Below, in pieces: positions 40,901 to 53,600 of a DNA stretch of 64,000 nucleotides. Under the pieces are notes generated by a model. That model did not search any database and was not told the DNA's origin. It was given only the letters and a program-made list of their open reading frames with translations. A program made the translations under genes and the position numbers. Source of the DNA: Ancylostoma caninum. Its lineage: Eukaryota; Nematoda; Chromadorea; Rhabditida; Ancylostomatidae. How positions within the stretch are numbered: the stretch's first letter is position 1; each line of letters opens with the position of its first letter. The stretch lies in the NCBI GenBank assembly GCA_037903475.1, contig JBAJFG010000094.1, positions 186,001 to 250,000 of the forward strand, in the 5' to 3' direction.

Positions 40901-41280
40901 CTTCCCTCACTACTGATGACTTCCAGGTGAGGTTTTACCTTTTTTTCTACTGGAGAAAACAAAATGGAGATAGGGGCATTTTTTGTTTTGTTTCTGCTTA
41001 TTCGTAAAGCAGCAAATTCGAGGACGCTCTTCTATAGAAGAAATGAGTCCGTAATGTGCACTGCGGATAATTTTATTGCTGCATTGTACTAAACTAGTTG
41101 CTCTAATACTTTTTTGCTGAATGTGAATCTCTTTCGAACTCGTTCTGATACTGCAGGAACCGAGCCAGCTTCCCGCACCGAGCTTATGGTTCTTCATACG
41201 ACTCATCGCGGTGTGCGGTACTGCTGTTCAAAGGTTCCCCTTTGGTGTGCAGTCCGGCAAACCAGGCATCTATAAGTCCT

Positions 41281-41335
41281 CATTCATTCATTCATTCATT
41301 CATTCATTCATTCATTCGTATTCGTATTCGTATTC
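41281..41335. repeat. (ATTC)n microsatellite
   Basis: About nine uninterrupted copies of attc followed by four GTATTC-type hexamers. It lies immediately upstream of the Penelope-like fragment. Confidence 0.9.
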
Positions 41336-41349
41336 AAAGCCATTTAACT

Positions 41350-41575
41350 GTGAATGAGCGAGGAGGATCCACAAAGGTCCTTCGCTTCAGAGACAGAGTG
41401 CTGTACATAGTTAGAGGCAAATGTGGGTCATTCGTAGTTGTAACAAAGCCATTAGAAAGGACAGTTTACCCTCATCCTGTGTTACGATTGTGAAGAAAAG
41501 TACGTGGGTGAAACGATACTAACGAGAAAGAGAAGGGAATTAAGAGATGTGTTGAGGCTGACTTCGTGAGCAAAA
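41350..41575 (+). mobile_element. Penelope-like retroelement fragment (GIY-YIG part)
   Basis: A plus-strand frame at about 41461-41570 reads TLILCYDCEEKYVGET then RKRRELRDVL. This resembles the start of a GIY-YIG endonuclease domain (a CxxC followed by YVGET and a basic helix) found at the C terminus of Penelope-like elements. The frame just upstream is open but shifted. Only this piece is recognisable, so it is a dead fragment. Confidence 0.5.
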
Positions 41576-44500
41576 ATATAAATGGGCTGATCTGTCGTCG
41601 TCACTAGGCTACTTCATCGCGTAATTAAGATGGAAGTGGTGAGGCCGCTTGCTTAACATGTTAGCTCGTGTTCATGAAATTGTATCCTAGGTTTTTCTAT
41701 GTGTAGGATAACAATCACCGCGCGGCTGACGTAGTCGGAAGACTTGAAAATCACCTTCACGCTGGTATTGTTAATGTTTCACTGTTTTTCTGTAAGCTTT
41801 TGATGAGATTGCGATTCATTATTAACGTCAAAGTCCAGAGAAGGCGTTGAAACCGAAAATATACAAATACAGCAGTCGAAAAGATTCCATTTCACAATCG
41901 GAGGAGACTTAATGAGTTGGCCTTTTAGACCTTCATAGGCGTAATCTTCGTTTATTGATTAGTGCGCATATGTACTTTCGCATTAGGTAAACGTTGAAGC
42001 TCTACATGCGTTGCAGCATCTACCATATGGACAGGGCAGAGGACTAGCACAACAACTAGCGGTTAGTGCGAGAAGTGAGCATATGGGGATGCGTGAACGC
42101 ATGATCTAGCCACGTACTTCTGCGAGCGCCCATCGATGATTAGGCGAATGCGGAGTGCAAGTAGTGCACATGGTGCATCACGACCTTCCATTCCAGTATG
42201 ATCATCCGATAGAGATGGTAAATCCTGTTACGCTTCTATTTTGAAAACGTTTCCAATGGTCCTTTCCAGGACTATATCATTAACTACAGAAAACAGTGAA
42301 TGGGATTGGCACTACTGGACCTCAAACATTAATTGGCAATCCATGTAAAAATGCGCTCGTTCTGCAGAGTGTTAAGAAGCTCTTACGGTGGCGGTCAATC
42401 ACATATTGTTCTACTGTACAAGGGAATCACCGAAACAGCTTTTCTGAACATGAAACAGTGGCCCGGTGCAACACCTGTTTCCATTTTTTCTTTGAAAAAT
42501 CTCAGCTTCTTCGATTGCTACTAAAAGCTTGGGCAATCTGAACCCGTGAACATCTCTAGGTTCAATGCTGCAATTCCTTAAAAACAAGGTTTTACACAGT
42601 TTTGGGACTTACAGTAATTGTTGGACGATGAAGATCAGTTTTTCAGTTGTTAGCCAATACTCCCCAACCCAGTACTTCTCATATTCATTCACATCAGTTC
42701 ATTCTTGCTTTATTTATTTATCTATTTATTTATTTATATACACTCAGGGTGCTCCATCAAAATCAGCTGAACGGATGAACAAATTCGATGCGTATCCAGG
42801 CAGAACGCGAACCTCTTTCGGCTACCCGAAGACACCACTTCCTCGGTGCGTGAGCACAGAATAGCAGGGCATAGATAAATGACATAATTCGTCATTGACA
42901 TCATCGTTGAATTTTTTTTAAATTTCAAAAAGAAAATAAAAATTCAACTTTGTCATTATTATTCACAATCAACTTTATCCTTATCCTTATTCACAATGTT
43001 TCGTAGAAGCTTGTCGTATTATCTCCAATGTTTCGTAGAAGTTTGTCGTGCCGTGCTCGACTCTGGCTCTGTGGCCGGGTCCCGCCACGCACATTGAAGC
43101 ACTTTAGTTCCCATGACATTGTTGCTTGCGAACGGCGCGGCGAATTTCGGAATCACTCCCGGCTGTGCCGTGACGCATGAGGATGTTCTCGTGCTTTTGC
43201 GTCGTGTTTATTCCGTTGTCGTTCGACGTTCGATGTAATACCTTTACTAGGAGCAGCAGTTTCTCGTCCAGCTAACGATGCCATGCTCTGCGGACAACAC
43301 ATTCTATCATCCCCTTTGTTGAAATGGTCCTATTACATTACCGATTGCCTCGTATTTGATGTCGTAATTCCATAAAAATCGCCTGCCATGTTGTATGTTT
43401 TTAAATGTTGTGTGTTGCATCATCTCCCTACCAGTAAATAATCACCATGCGGGTGGGGCCGGGATGGGGGCGCACTATGGGAACCTTGTGAGTGAGACGG
43501 GAATCGCGATCCATAGGGTTCTGTTCGGATACGTACATATGTGGGGATAGGTCGTCCTTAGGTAACTAGGAAGCGCATTCTCCACGGACGTGGTCAGTGT
43601 GCTTTACTGTTTTAAGGGTCTAACCTGAGCCACTGAAACGCCGACGGACGCTGATGACGACAAAGCTTACAAACTATCTGTTCCTCTTTCATACTTTTTT
43701 TCATTACTGTGAAGCACACATTGGGATGACCTAAATCGCGTTAGCGGTCTGTGCAAGTTTTGGTCCGGTCTGTAAACCTTGGTTATGTCCAAAGCAACAC
43801 CTCTGTGTATTTTGAAGCTTCATTGAAAATAAAAATATCTCACTTTGTACCCTATTTATTCATGTGAGGGTCAAGCGTACGATGGTAGTTTACTAAGGGG
43901 GTCGCCTCGGGTGGAGGAAGGGAGGGGTTGCCTGAAGAGGGTAGTATGATAACAGCAAAATGAGGAAGTTCGTTTTCCACAAGTGAGCTCCAAGTTCGAT
44001 TCGTCGCGAGAGTGGTAGCGTTGCAAACACTTCAACATGCTCTTTTTCTCTTAGACCATGAATAACAAGAGTAAAATCGTCGGTGAACACTTTGTTTTCA
44101 AGCTTGGACGTTTTATTTGGCTGTAAATTGACTCCCAGGGTTCAATAAACACGTAGCTCAAAATGCGATTTCGTGGATGGTGTGCTAGGACGTCTGGACA
44201 ACACGTGGTGCTTTGTAGCTATGTAGGCGGTTTTGCAGAACCAAATATTATGAGGATGCAAAATCACATGGCTTCTCGTTCACTGAAATTTTTTTTTTCA
44301 TAGCGATAAGACCACATAAGGCATAACCGCAAGATCTGTCGAATTTGAGGATTTGTTGACACTCAATAACTGACAAAATTAGAAGGTCCTATGAAAAACG
44401 ACTCCCCGAATAAGAAAGAGCAAATCTCCCGTTATTGTAATGCGTCGGAACTGTTCCCTTGTACAGCGTAATCATGAAGTTATTCGCCTCAGATTAACAT

Positions 44501-45474
44501 CACATTCTTGAACTTGCCCAAAAATCAGGTTTTTCTTCCATGGCTTTTTTCAAAGTTTATTTAAGAGCTGAGAAAACATTAATAATGATTCTGAAAGAGG
44601 AAGTCAAGCTCTATATTCTCTAAAATTTCAACTTTCAAAATTACCTGGGAAGAGTTTTATTCCGTTGGTAAACCGATGGTAAACCGTTGGTAATTTTCTC
44701 AGCTTTTTACCAACGAAATTCTACCCGAATTTAACAGTAATATACCAGACTTTTCAAAATAAAAAGATATGCACCGAAAAGCGCGATTCTTCCTGATAGC
44801 AGAACGGCTCAAGCAGTTTTCCCAGATCACGTGCCAACCCTTTTTAAAGGCAGCACTCACGCTGAAAAAAGTTTACTCGAATTCGTGCTCATTTCAAAGG
44901 TGCCATCAATTGGACTGTAACTGCAAAAGGAATCTCTCCAAATCCTGCAGTTACTCGAGTAATAAAACTCGTACGCATGTACAAATGCGCGCGCAATGCT
45001 CAACCCCGACCCATTCTCTCTGACCGTGTGCGGCTGTGTTTCTCAGCTGATACAGGATCGATCAGGATTTTCCTATAGTGATGATCCGTTCCGCAGCTCT
45101 GCGATGACACCCATGTCAGGCGATAGATCTCGTACAAATGGACATGTATTGGCAAATTACAACATAGTATTTCGCGCAAACCTTACCTTTTTTGATGGTC
45201 TTTTCCCTACTAGGGGCACAAAAGTAGCCTCCAGAGTAGAATTTCATGAGAAAATCGACAACGTTTTTTATCGTGAATGCTGTCTTTAAATTCGTGACAA
45301 ACAACCATACATCTGCACGTGTACGATTCTTAGTCTGAGTGAAAGAACACCACTCACGCGCGACTTTCACAGTTTGAAACAGGTCCTGACAAATTGTTTT
45401 TGATCATATACAGAGATATTTGACATCCGGCTGCTCCACATGCATTTTTCCATTCTGCAAAAATTAGTCTTCGG

Positions 45475-45550
45475 CTGGGATCGAACCCTGGACCTGTATG
45501 AACGTGAATACGAATTCTGTGTCACTCCAATTGCTTATAATAAGTGTATG
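45475..45550 (-). other. tRNA-like fragment with B-box (possible SINE)
   Basis: The minus strand contains CAGGGTTCGATCCCAGC, matching the internal B-box promoter, about 35 nt after TAAGCAATTGG, a weak A-box match. Acceptor-stem pairing is not evident, so this looks like a tRNA-derived repeat and not a working tRNA. Confidence 0.35.
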
Positions 45551-46311
45551 GATGTGCGACATAGACATGTGCGACACTGACTGGTTGTTTCATTGATAAG
45601 ACTTGAGATTCAAAAGTAAAAATTAAAAATTGAAAAGTGAAAAATTATTTTCAAAAATTAATTGAATTCAAAGGATATCTACTGGATGTTTTGAAAGTTG
45701 TTGAATTACAATAACTGAAAGTCTGAAAAAATTAAATGTTCTGGAAGGGGTCGCACTTCTTTCGCCTACAAGGGGGGGTCGCTTTGGGGTCGAATTTTTA
45801 CCAATATCACGCTTGACCCTGTAGATAACTTAGATAACGACAATCCTTCAGCGGCAATGAATTCCACGATGATCAAATTGCGTGATCGTGGACCATGCGC
45901 TACGATAAGTATTTAAAGCAGATGAGCCTTTCATAATCGCGGTCAGTAATCAGAGAAGAGGAGAGAAAGTACATACATACTGGGTAAACAAGAGAGATGT
46001 AGTCCGGCTTTGTGCACAATTGCTCATTCTTCTTTGTTTCCAGGAGCACTTATGTCCTCGCACATTTCGATTGTCATTTGCATGAGTAAGAGGCTCTACA
46101 AGACTAGATCGGTCATGAGGATTCTTTGAATGAATCCTCTCTTTTTTGTCTGAAAGCCTGGTCCTATGAAGGGCACATGTTATTAAAGAAGTTGCATGGA
46201 CAAGAATTCTGGTTTGAAGGCTAAGTCGAGGATCTTGTTGTTAAAATCCATCGCAATGCATAGAAAATGTTTATTTAGATCAATGGAGGGTGGTCATTTG
46301 AGAGCTTAGAT

Positions 46312-49300
46312 TCAAAGTCGCAGCACCATAAATTTGCCGCCTTTGCAGCCGTCATGGAGGTTCTGGAAAACTGCTTTTCCGTTCTCACGAAACACCGCAT
46401 ACGGAATTTCATAGAGGGTTTGAAAACCCATCTGAAATAGGCAAATTAGTTGCAAGCGATCGAATGGTCAGAAAAGCTAATTCTATGTGGTCTGCGTAAC
46501 TTACCTTAGTGAAAATCCCCTGAGAAGCCATTGCAGTTGCGGCCGTCGCTACAAACTGGCATCCATCAGCACGGGCAATCTCGAGAGCTCGTTCTGTTAA
46601 TTTTTTACCCAGTCCTCGACTGCAAATTGAAAATCTATTGTTGATCTTAAGAATGGTAACTACGGCAACATACCCTCTGTAATCTCTGTGAACACCGAGT
46701 ATGTCTAGTTTGAACACCTTTGATTTGCTTCCAAGTAACCGCTTTTGCCTGTGTTCTATTGCGTACACATAGGTGAACAACTGGTTCGCCTTCTGATTTT
46801 TGTAGGGTCCTTTGCGGATTTCTGAAGTCTTTGGGGATAACACTACGTTTAATAGCTACTATAGTATTCACAAACCTTCAGCGAAATCGTGATGCTCAGC
46901 GTCGATTTCTGGAGGGATTGGTGCATCGTCGGTAGCGTGGTTTTTAACAGCACACAATAGTAAGGCGATCAACCTAAGATTGATCCACGCATTAAAGGAT
47001 TTTACCGGTGATTTAGGTAAATTTTCCACATTTACGTATTTTAATGAGTTACTGGCTCTGTAGTCCAAAATATCAACACAGATAGCAGATCTAGATGTAT
47101 AGTAGTGTTGTGCACGTAGCATGGGCCACATAAAAAGGATCACACCTGCTAGTCCTGATGTCACGTGAAAGTGACTAAGGCAAACAAATGATGAGTGGTT
47201 GACTATCACCATCATAAAGAATGAGGAAAATGCACAGTTGCATGACCATAAGGGTGTACCAAGCAATTTTGACATTTCCTAGAGCTCTCAACAGCAAGAG
47301 GTAGCGCTGCTAACGTAGATAATTTTGAATACATCATATGTAGTCGATTCAGAAAATGTTATTGGACCCGGTCCAAATCTAAAATTGGAACGGGCATAGA
47401 TTGCTGTTTTAGTGTCTGCTTGTCCTCTTCCAAAATAATAAGGAACAGTTTTATGTACAGGTGACCATTAACTCTACACCTAGTACATAAAATGAGTACA
47501 ATTTTGGGAATCGATGTTACTCGAATACTTCTTCAAAAAAGTCACATTTTGAGAAAAACAACTAAATAACTGGCTTCTCCATGTAACCTCAAAGCTGAAG
47601 TGAGTTCAATTTCCTCCTTACGTTTCTGGTAGTAGATTCAAAGTTTGGGTATTATGCTTGCATGCCAGTTTCCATAAATGTGCTTCTCATTGACAAACAA
47701 AAAACAAATCCATTAGTTCAGGACTTATCACTCACCTATCCTTATCGTATACAACCGAAGAGTATTTTTCGTGTGAGCATCCGTTCTCGGTAAGGTCGTG
47801 GAAGAAATCGCATGCATCGTTCTTCGTCAGACCTTCAAAAAATCATATTCATTCCTGTTGAACAGGACTGTATTATGGTATGGCTCTTGAATTCCTAGTT
47901 TGATGGCAGAAAATTGAAATATGAACTGAAGAGTGGTGCTGGGGCTAGTTTAGAGTCCTGAGGAAGTTATAACAGTTTCGGTTCTCTACCTCGGTATCAG
48001 CAAAGGTCGCAGAGGGCGGCGCCTAAAAACTAAAAAGGGATAGAAAATCAAAATTAACCTATGCAAAAATTGTATGAATTCCTTAAGAAGTTTCGAAGAT
48101 GTTACGTGAGAATGAGTAGAACGATGTTCAATGTCCGTTTTTAAATTTTTTATCAGCACAAAGATTTACAAAGTCATTATTGTGGTGAAGATATGACAAA
48201 GCTGCCCTTGACAAAATTGCAATTTTAATATTCTTGCATGCTAAGGCAAGCTTTCAACACGATTCATACCTATTGACCACTTCTAAACTAGGAAAATCCT
48301 TATGTTTGGAAACTTAGTGGGAAACGATAGTGCTGAAGTCCAACTTCCAATGAAATCCAATGTAGCATCGCACATACTTTTTAACAAATGCAAGAACTTA
48401 GTTGCCACCAATGCTAGTCTGGAAGTGAACACAGACTTATTGAGCGTGAGATCGGCTCGTTCGCGCTGAATTCCTCATTCAAGTACTTTTCAATATCCTT
48501 GGCATGCTTCCGCGTGGCGACATCGATTCGCAGATTGTCTGACGTCTGAAACATAATTCAGATATCACTTTGAATATTACAGTGCAAAGATTCCCTTGAA
48601 TCTGGAAATTTTGCTTTCGTTTTTTTCATGTTCTCAGGTGAAATGGGCTAAAATAGAGTAGCTTTGACTGGTATACGTGTACTTGTGGAACGAATGCGTT
48701 AGAGATAAACCAGAAAATTTCTCTAGATATCCTCTCTAGATACATAATCTCGTCATGTACATATAATTGCACACAAAACTTCCAGAATTCCATAGATGCT
48801 CAATTGTCCTCAGTGCTCTTGCGATCGAAATATCCTTGAAATATCTGAGCTCGGGATGCTAGACTCTTGATGAACTTTCAGATCCTGAGTAAAACAACTA
48901 ACTAAGTAGAAGCTGGCTAACTTCTGCATTCCCTTGGTGTGAAGACTCTTCAAAAGCAACTTCATGGAAGAACTTTTTTTTTGCTAGAAAACTTTTATTT
49001 TTCAAAAATAAAGCGGATGTTCCACTTCATTGTAGGTGGTGTATCAAGTCGGAAAGATAAGAACTTAATAATAACTCTTCTCTATCCGCAAGGGCCATAC
49101 TCACCCTCGCAAGACTGCGCCATATTTGCTGCCAATGCTGACCCTGCTGGCGCTGAAGTGACGTCGAATATCCAGTACCGCCACCTTTTCTGATGATAGA
49201 TGGCTCATTTCCCGTCGAAAATGATAGAGTTTTTATGACATTGCGCAGCTGTCGAGGTGATATAGCGTCCTGTACAACTTTTTAGATATTTCAACAATGT

Positions 49301-49385
49301 AATTATGTTGTTGTTGCAGCGCGAGATAAAAGATAACACATACCCAGCGCACTTTCAGCAAACAACTCCGCAGATTGTTTGACAT
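46312..49385 (-). CDS. GNAT-family N-acetyltransferase, paralogue 2, possibly frameshifted
   Basis: About 290 residues if read through. Exons, 5' to 3': 49385-49344, 49248-49105, 48545-48437, 47833-47736, 46973-46876, 46821-46674, 46619-46505, 46431-46312. The first exon starts at an ATG directly after TTTTTTTTCAG, a good SL trans-splice site. The two 5' exons encode a basic leader (MSNNLRSCLLKVRW, then a Ser/Gln/Arg-rich 48 residues), suggesting mitochondrial import. The core matches GNAT-1: EKYSSVVYDKD, DYRGRGLGKKL (motif A), FVATAATAMASQGIF, GFQTLYEIPYAVF. Exon 47833-47736 is 98 nt where the paralogues have 97, because of an extra A in the run at 47820-47822, and reads to a stop in the expected frame. 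A weaker splice pair (donor after AAGTCT, acceptor at GACGAAG) would restore the frame. It is either a recent pseudogene, unusual splicing or a sequencing error. Confidence 0.8.
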
Positions 49386-50334
49386 CTGAAAAAAAAGCTT
49401 TTAAATGCTCTTTGACACAGCTACAGGAATAGATTTACGGATGTCGTAGAAAATATCCAACGGCTGTTAAGCCAGATGACAGTTAAAAGTGTCGCAGTGT
49501 GTTTTATTATGTTGTCTTAAGGACGGCAAAGGAGTAAGAAGTGTAACAGTCGGTTTTATCACATTGCCTGAAGGATGACGCCTAGTTCCACGAATCCAAA
49601 GAAAAATGAATGAACATTATTTAGAGTGAAAACATTAGAGAAAAATCCTACAACCCTTCTTATCATGTTTGTCTAAACCTCTCTTCCTCCTTTGATCATG
49701 CAAATTTTTATACTAATTATGACTCCTATCACTTCACACAGAATCGAGGGCCCTAGGTGTAATTGAAGTCGAAAACATCTATGGTCTTACTGGCAATGAG
49801 TAATAAGAATATTGTAGGAAACAGTGACGATTCTTTTTCGTGGCAAGAGACGAGATAACGCTTGCAATATTTTTAAGCCTTCACTTTGCTCTTAAAAACG
49901 AATTGGTAATAATAGTAGTTTTAATACGTACATAGTCTGTTGCAGAGGACAGCAGTGTGATCGAGTGAGTAACTGCAGACAGATTGCCGACCATGACTCA
50001 TAGCATGAATGGCTCGAGAACCTTTTGAGAAAAGAAATTGAGTGGAAAAGAAATTTTAGTAATGGAAAAAAGAAGATCTTGGTAATTTAAGTAATCTTCA
50101 TGTACCTAATTACTACACTTGGAACCGAACAAAAATCATATAACTCAATTTATTAAATCATTCGTTCGGGACGAGATCCGAAGAATTCAATTCTCTAAAA
50201 AATAGATGAACCTCAATGTGTCCTCATTATTGCTAGAGAGTTGTATTACTCCATTTTTTCAAACATAAGAATTATAGACTTGGACTTTGTCGAAATCGAA
50301 TTTTCGAACTTCGAATGAATCGATACCTATGCAT
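49386..50334. other. Spacer upstream of GNAT-2
   Basis: No exon recognised. It should contain the promoter and outron of GNAT-2 if trans-splicing occurs at the TTTTTTTTCAG. Confidence 0.4.
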
Positions 50335-50614
50335 CAGTGGCGGACGCAGAAAGTGAGCGGGAGGGGGGAGGGGGCGTGGGAAAAAGTGGGGTCTCAGCAG
50401 CTTTGGGGACCCAGATGGAAAGTAAAATTAATAAAAATATTAATTATAATAATAAATAATGAATAGACATTATATTAAAAATAATAATAAAAATAAACAA
50501 TTAAAAATAAACTCATGCAAGATTTTTATTTGCATTGTAAAGTAATTTCGAAAATTTGGCCACCCATTCTCGGGGAGGGGGCGCCTCCCTCCCCCCCCTC
50601 TGGGTCCTCCACTG
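50335..50614 (-). mobile_element. hAT-like MITE, family 1, copy B
   Basis: A 280-bp element starting CAGTGGCGGACGCAG and ending GGTCCTCCACTG, flanked by perfect 8-bp direct repeats ctatgcat (50327-50334 and 50615-50622). The 8-bp duplication and CAGTGG ends fit the hAT superfamily. The interior is AAT/ATA-rich with no coding capacity. It is inverted relative to the copy at 8256-8512. Confidence 0.9.
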
Positions 50615-50622
50615 CTATGCAT

Positions 50623-53600
50623 CTAATGCGTTATTCGGTTCTGACTGTATTATTTACACCCAAAGAGTGCTGAAAAAATGAAGCCAGTGAAGAAAGGAAT
50701 CCAACAGGTCTAGACAACTGAAGATAATCCTTCTACGAATGGTCGGAACGTTCCCTAGCGATGTCCGGATCCCATGTCTTACGAACTCATCAATAATAGG
50801 ACTAATGTGGCTTACCTGACCAAGATAGAAGCGAAAACACCCATCCGTAACGTTGGGGAACGGAAATGCGTGGGAGGAACATTCATAGAGGACCGATTAC
50901 TTTGTTACTAGGAGGAACATTTTAGTAAAAGTATGTGTTTTTCCTCTTGTTAATAATTTTTGCTCTGATTATACAGTCGGATATGACAAGTCGATATGAG
51001 GGAATAAGCTTTGACATTGAGCTACTTATTTTTCTTTAGCCCTTTGCTTTTTCCTCCTCTTCTACGCCGCACCTACAACATAAATGACATGAATGATATA
51101 ATGAAAGTGAATAAATACCAAAAAAAGAGCAGAATGCATCGTGAAATCCAGCGACTATTGGAAAGGGAGCAGTACCTACACCTACCTACGGTACTTTCGT
51201 TTGTAAATAGCTATGGGTGTGCAGAGGTATTTATCTCCAGAGTAGTGGGTACATGTAAGAATGATTCTCATTCAGGCGATGTGTAAGTGTGCTGCAGTAC
51301 TCCAGATGATCAGTTTCTTTTCTAAAACTTAATGAAAATCTAACGAAAACTTAACGGATGCGAAAAAAGTCGGATTCAAATACAACTTGCCGATTTATTA
51401 CATGAAACAAGCCTTTAGAGAAGTTGTAGGAGAACAGGGTGTATGAAAGGGAGAGAGAAATGATGACGAGAGAAGAAACAGTTTCTCGTAATGGTTCCGT
51501 AGTTCCGCTTTCAACACTACAATCAATTTCTTCTATTTTTGAATGAAGCAAACTTATACTACGGAAAAATAATCGGAGTTCTGCGTAGAAAGAATAGAAA
51601 TAGCAGAGAAGGTGTAAGTAATAATAACGTTTCTTATGATTGAGATTCTAATAATGTTTTTCATGATTAAAAGATTGAGGGAATCCAGTATCCAGAACGA
51701 ACGATTTCAGGGAAAGGAAATTCCAGAAAAAGAACCTTTTTGCTTGAAGCCTCTCTCAGATGTGCGGACAGTCTTTAAAAACAGTCATGTAGTTAATTAT
51801 CAGAGCTCTAATTTTCAACCTCTGAGCATACAACCACAAAACCCTACTATGAATAATCTCTTTAAGAATGTCTCATTTTTAGGAAAGACTGATGCCGTCC
51901 AGGAGAGTTGCGACAAAGAAACAAAAAAATGAAGCATTCAAGCAGTTGCATGGCATCGAAAAGTTGAGAGAAAAAAAAACTCGAATAGTACGTTAGTGTG
52001 CGCACAAGATGAAAGGTACAAGACAAAAACCTGGTTTTGATTTGAACCATCGAGTGTCAGAAGTGTTCATTGTCGTTTGCTCCCAAAACGTCTCATGTCC
52101 TTTCAAGATCAACTTTACTAGAGTACACTCCCCACATTTATGAAACATCTGGATGAGAATTCATTTTCAAGCCTTGATCGTTCGTTTCAGAAGAAAACTG
52201 GGGAACACATTGAGGTGGAGTCCATAATAAACTACCACATTATTTTCTATGCATTCAAAAGCTAGCAATTTACTGCCGTTCCTCGGCAACTGCCAGGTGT
52301 TTGCATTCCAGAGCGAATCACCTCCAGCTGAACGAAAGTCAGTAAAGGATTTCTTGCCTTGGAAGCAAATGACTGAAAGGGGCTATTCTTCGCATCACCA
52401 CTGCAGGACAACACTTACGTAAAAGGACGACCTCCAGAATACTAATCTTTGTAAAAGAGAGATGGCACTTGAAAGTTAAGCTTGTTTTCGGTTAGAGACT
52501 AGAGATACCGGCGCACTTGCACGGAACGTTGGAGGAGATGCCCTTGTCAAAGAACATCGTGTTTTTGTGATGTCAAACAATACCATTAGTCAGGCCTTCG
52601 CGTTTTACACTGGCTGGGTAATGCACGCTGAGACATGGGATTATTTGTCTTGAATGTTTCATGAAATCATAGTCTACATCAGTTACCACGCCTCATGTAT
52701 GATCATAATCCCTCCAACCTGTCGAAATGGACTTTGGGTGGTAACAAATCCGGCTCGTTTTTGCACAGTTTGCATCTATTGATTGAGATGTATGCGCGAA
52801 TGAATAGCCAGTCTGAAGATTATTTTTAGCGATTTAGGTAGCTGTTCTGGAATAATCTGGAAATTCTTGAACACCTCATAGAATCAATGAACCAGAGAGA
52901 CGAACGCGTTTTCAAAACAAAAACTAATTCGATAGTGTTACCAGAAAAAAAGAAGAGATAGCGAGGCCAGAGAACATTTCCAGCGACGGAAAAAAAAACG
53001 TTCTGGTTGTGACACTGACCACCTCGTCTCTGAACGGCTTTCAGACTAGGAACTGATATATTTGAAAAGGATAGAACCAAATAGTCTAGTCCATTTCAGT
53101 GATAATTTGTAAAACAAAGCAAAAATTTGAATATTCCAAGCACAAAGTTTGATCCAAAGTGGTGTAAGCTTACGCGAACGGAGACAGCTCATTTGGCTGT
53201 TCCTATTTGAATATTTGCATTGAATGACGAGGAACGTTTTGATATGCTGCCACGATATATTAGGTTGAGGAATTATAAATGTCCGCTGAGTTTGTGCTCA
53301 TATTTTTCAAAGCATTCGCATTTTTGCAGGTGAGTGTGTGTTCATTTTAAAGAGCAATCCATTCCGCATCTATTAATACAATAAATGCTTACATTCCTTC
53401 ATCATTCGATTTTTAAATAAATTTGAAGGTGACAGATCAAAAGTGTTGAATTTTCAGCTGCATGTTGTACAACCTTGGATAAGGGACATCTCCTGTAGAC
53501 CTGCACCAAACTTCATGAAATGCCGTCAGAGAAAGTTTGTTCTGCCCCCCGGTCACATCCGTGCAGAAAACGACTCCATGAAAATATCTCAAACTTGGGT

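Larger units (their letters stand above)
34962..46311. other. Long spacer between GNAT-1 and GNAT-2
   Basis: No confident gene in 11 kb. A minus-strand ATG followed by a donor (about 35342-35368) could be a 5' exon of GNAT-1, but its phase does not fit. Plus-strand sequence at about 38700-39290 has coding-like stretches interrupted by stops, including VYVCQNFSCKPF and CRGCLTKC; I could not name it and it may be a pseudogene. A Penelope-like fragment lies at about 41440-41570 and an ATTC microsatellite at 41281-41315. Confidence 0.4.

Noticed and set aside
48543..48545. ACG at the position where GNAT-1 has ATG, read as loss of the start codon in GNAT-2
   Set aside because: Two in-phase upstream exons (49385-49344 and 49248-49105) supply a start, and GNAT-3 has ATA at the same place with the same upstream exons. 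The codon is internal.
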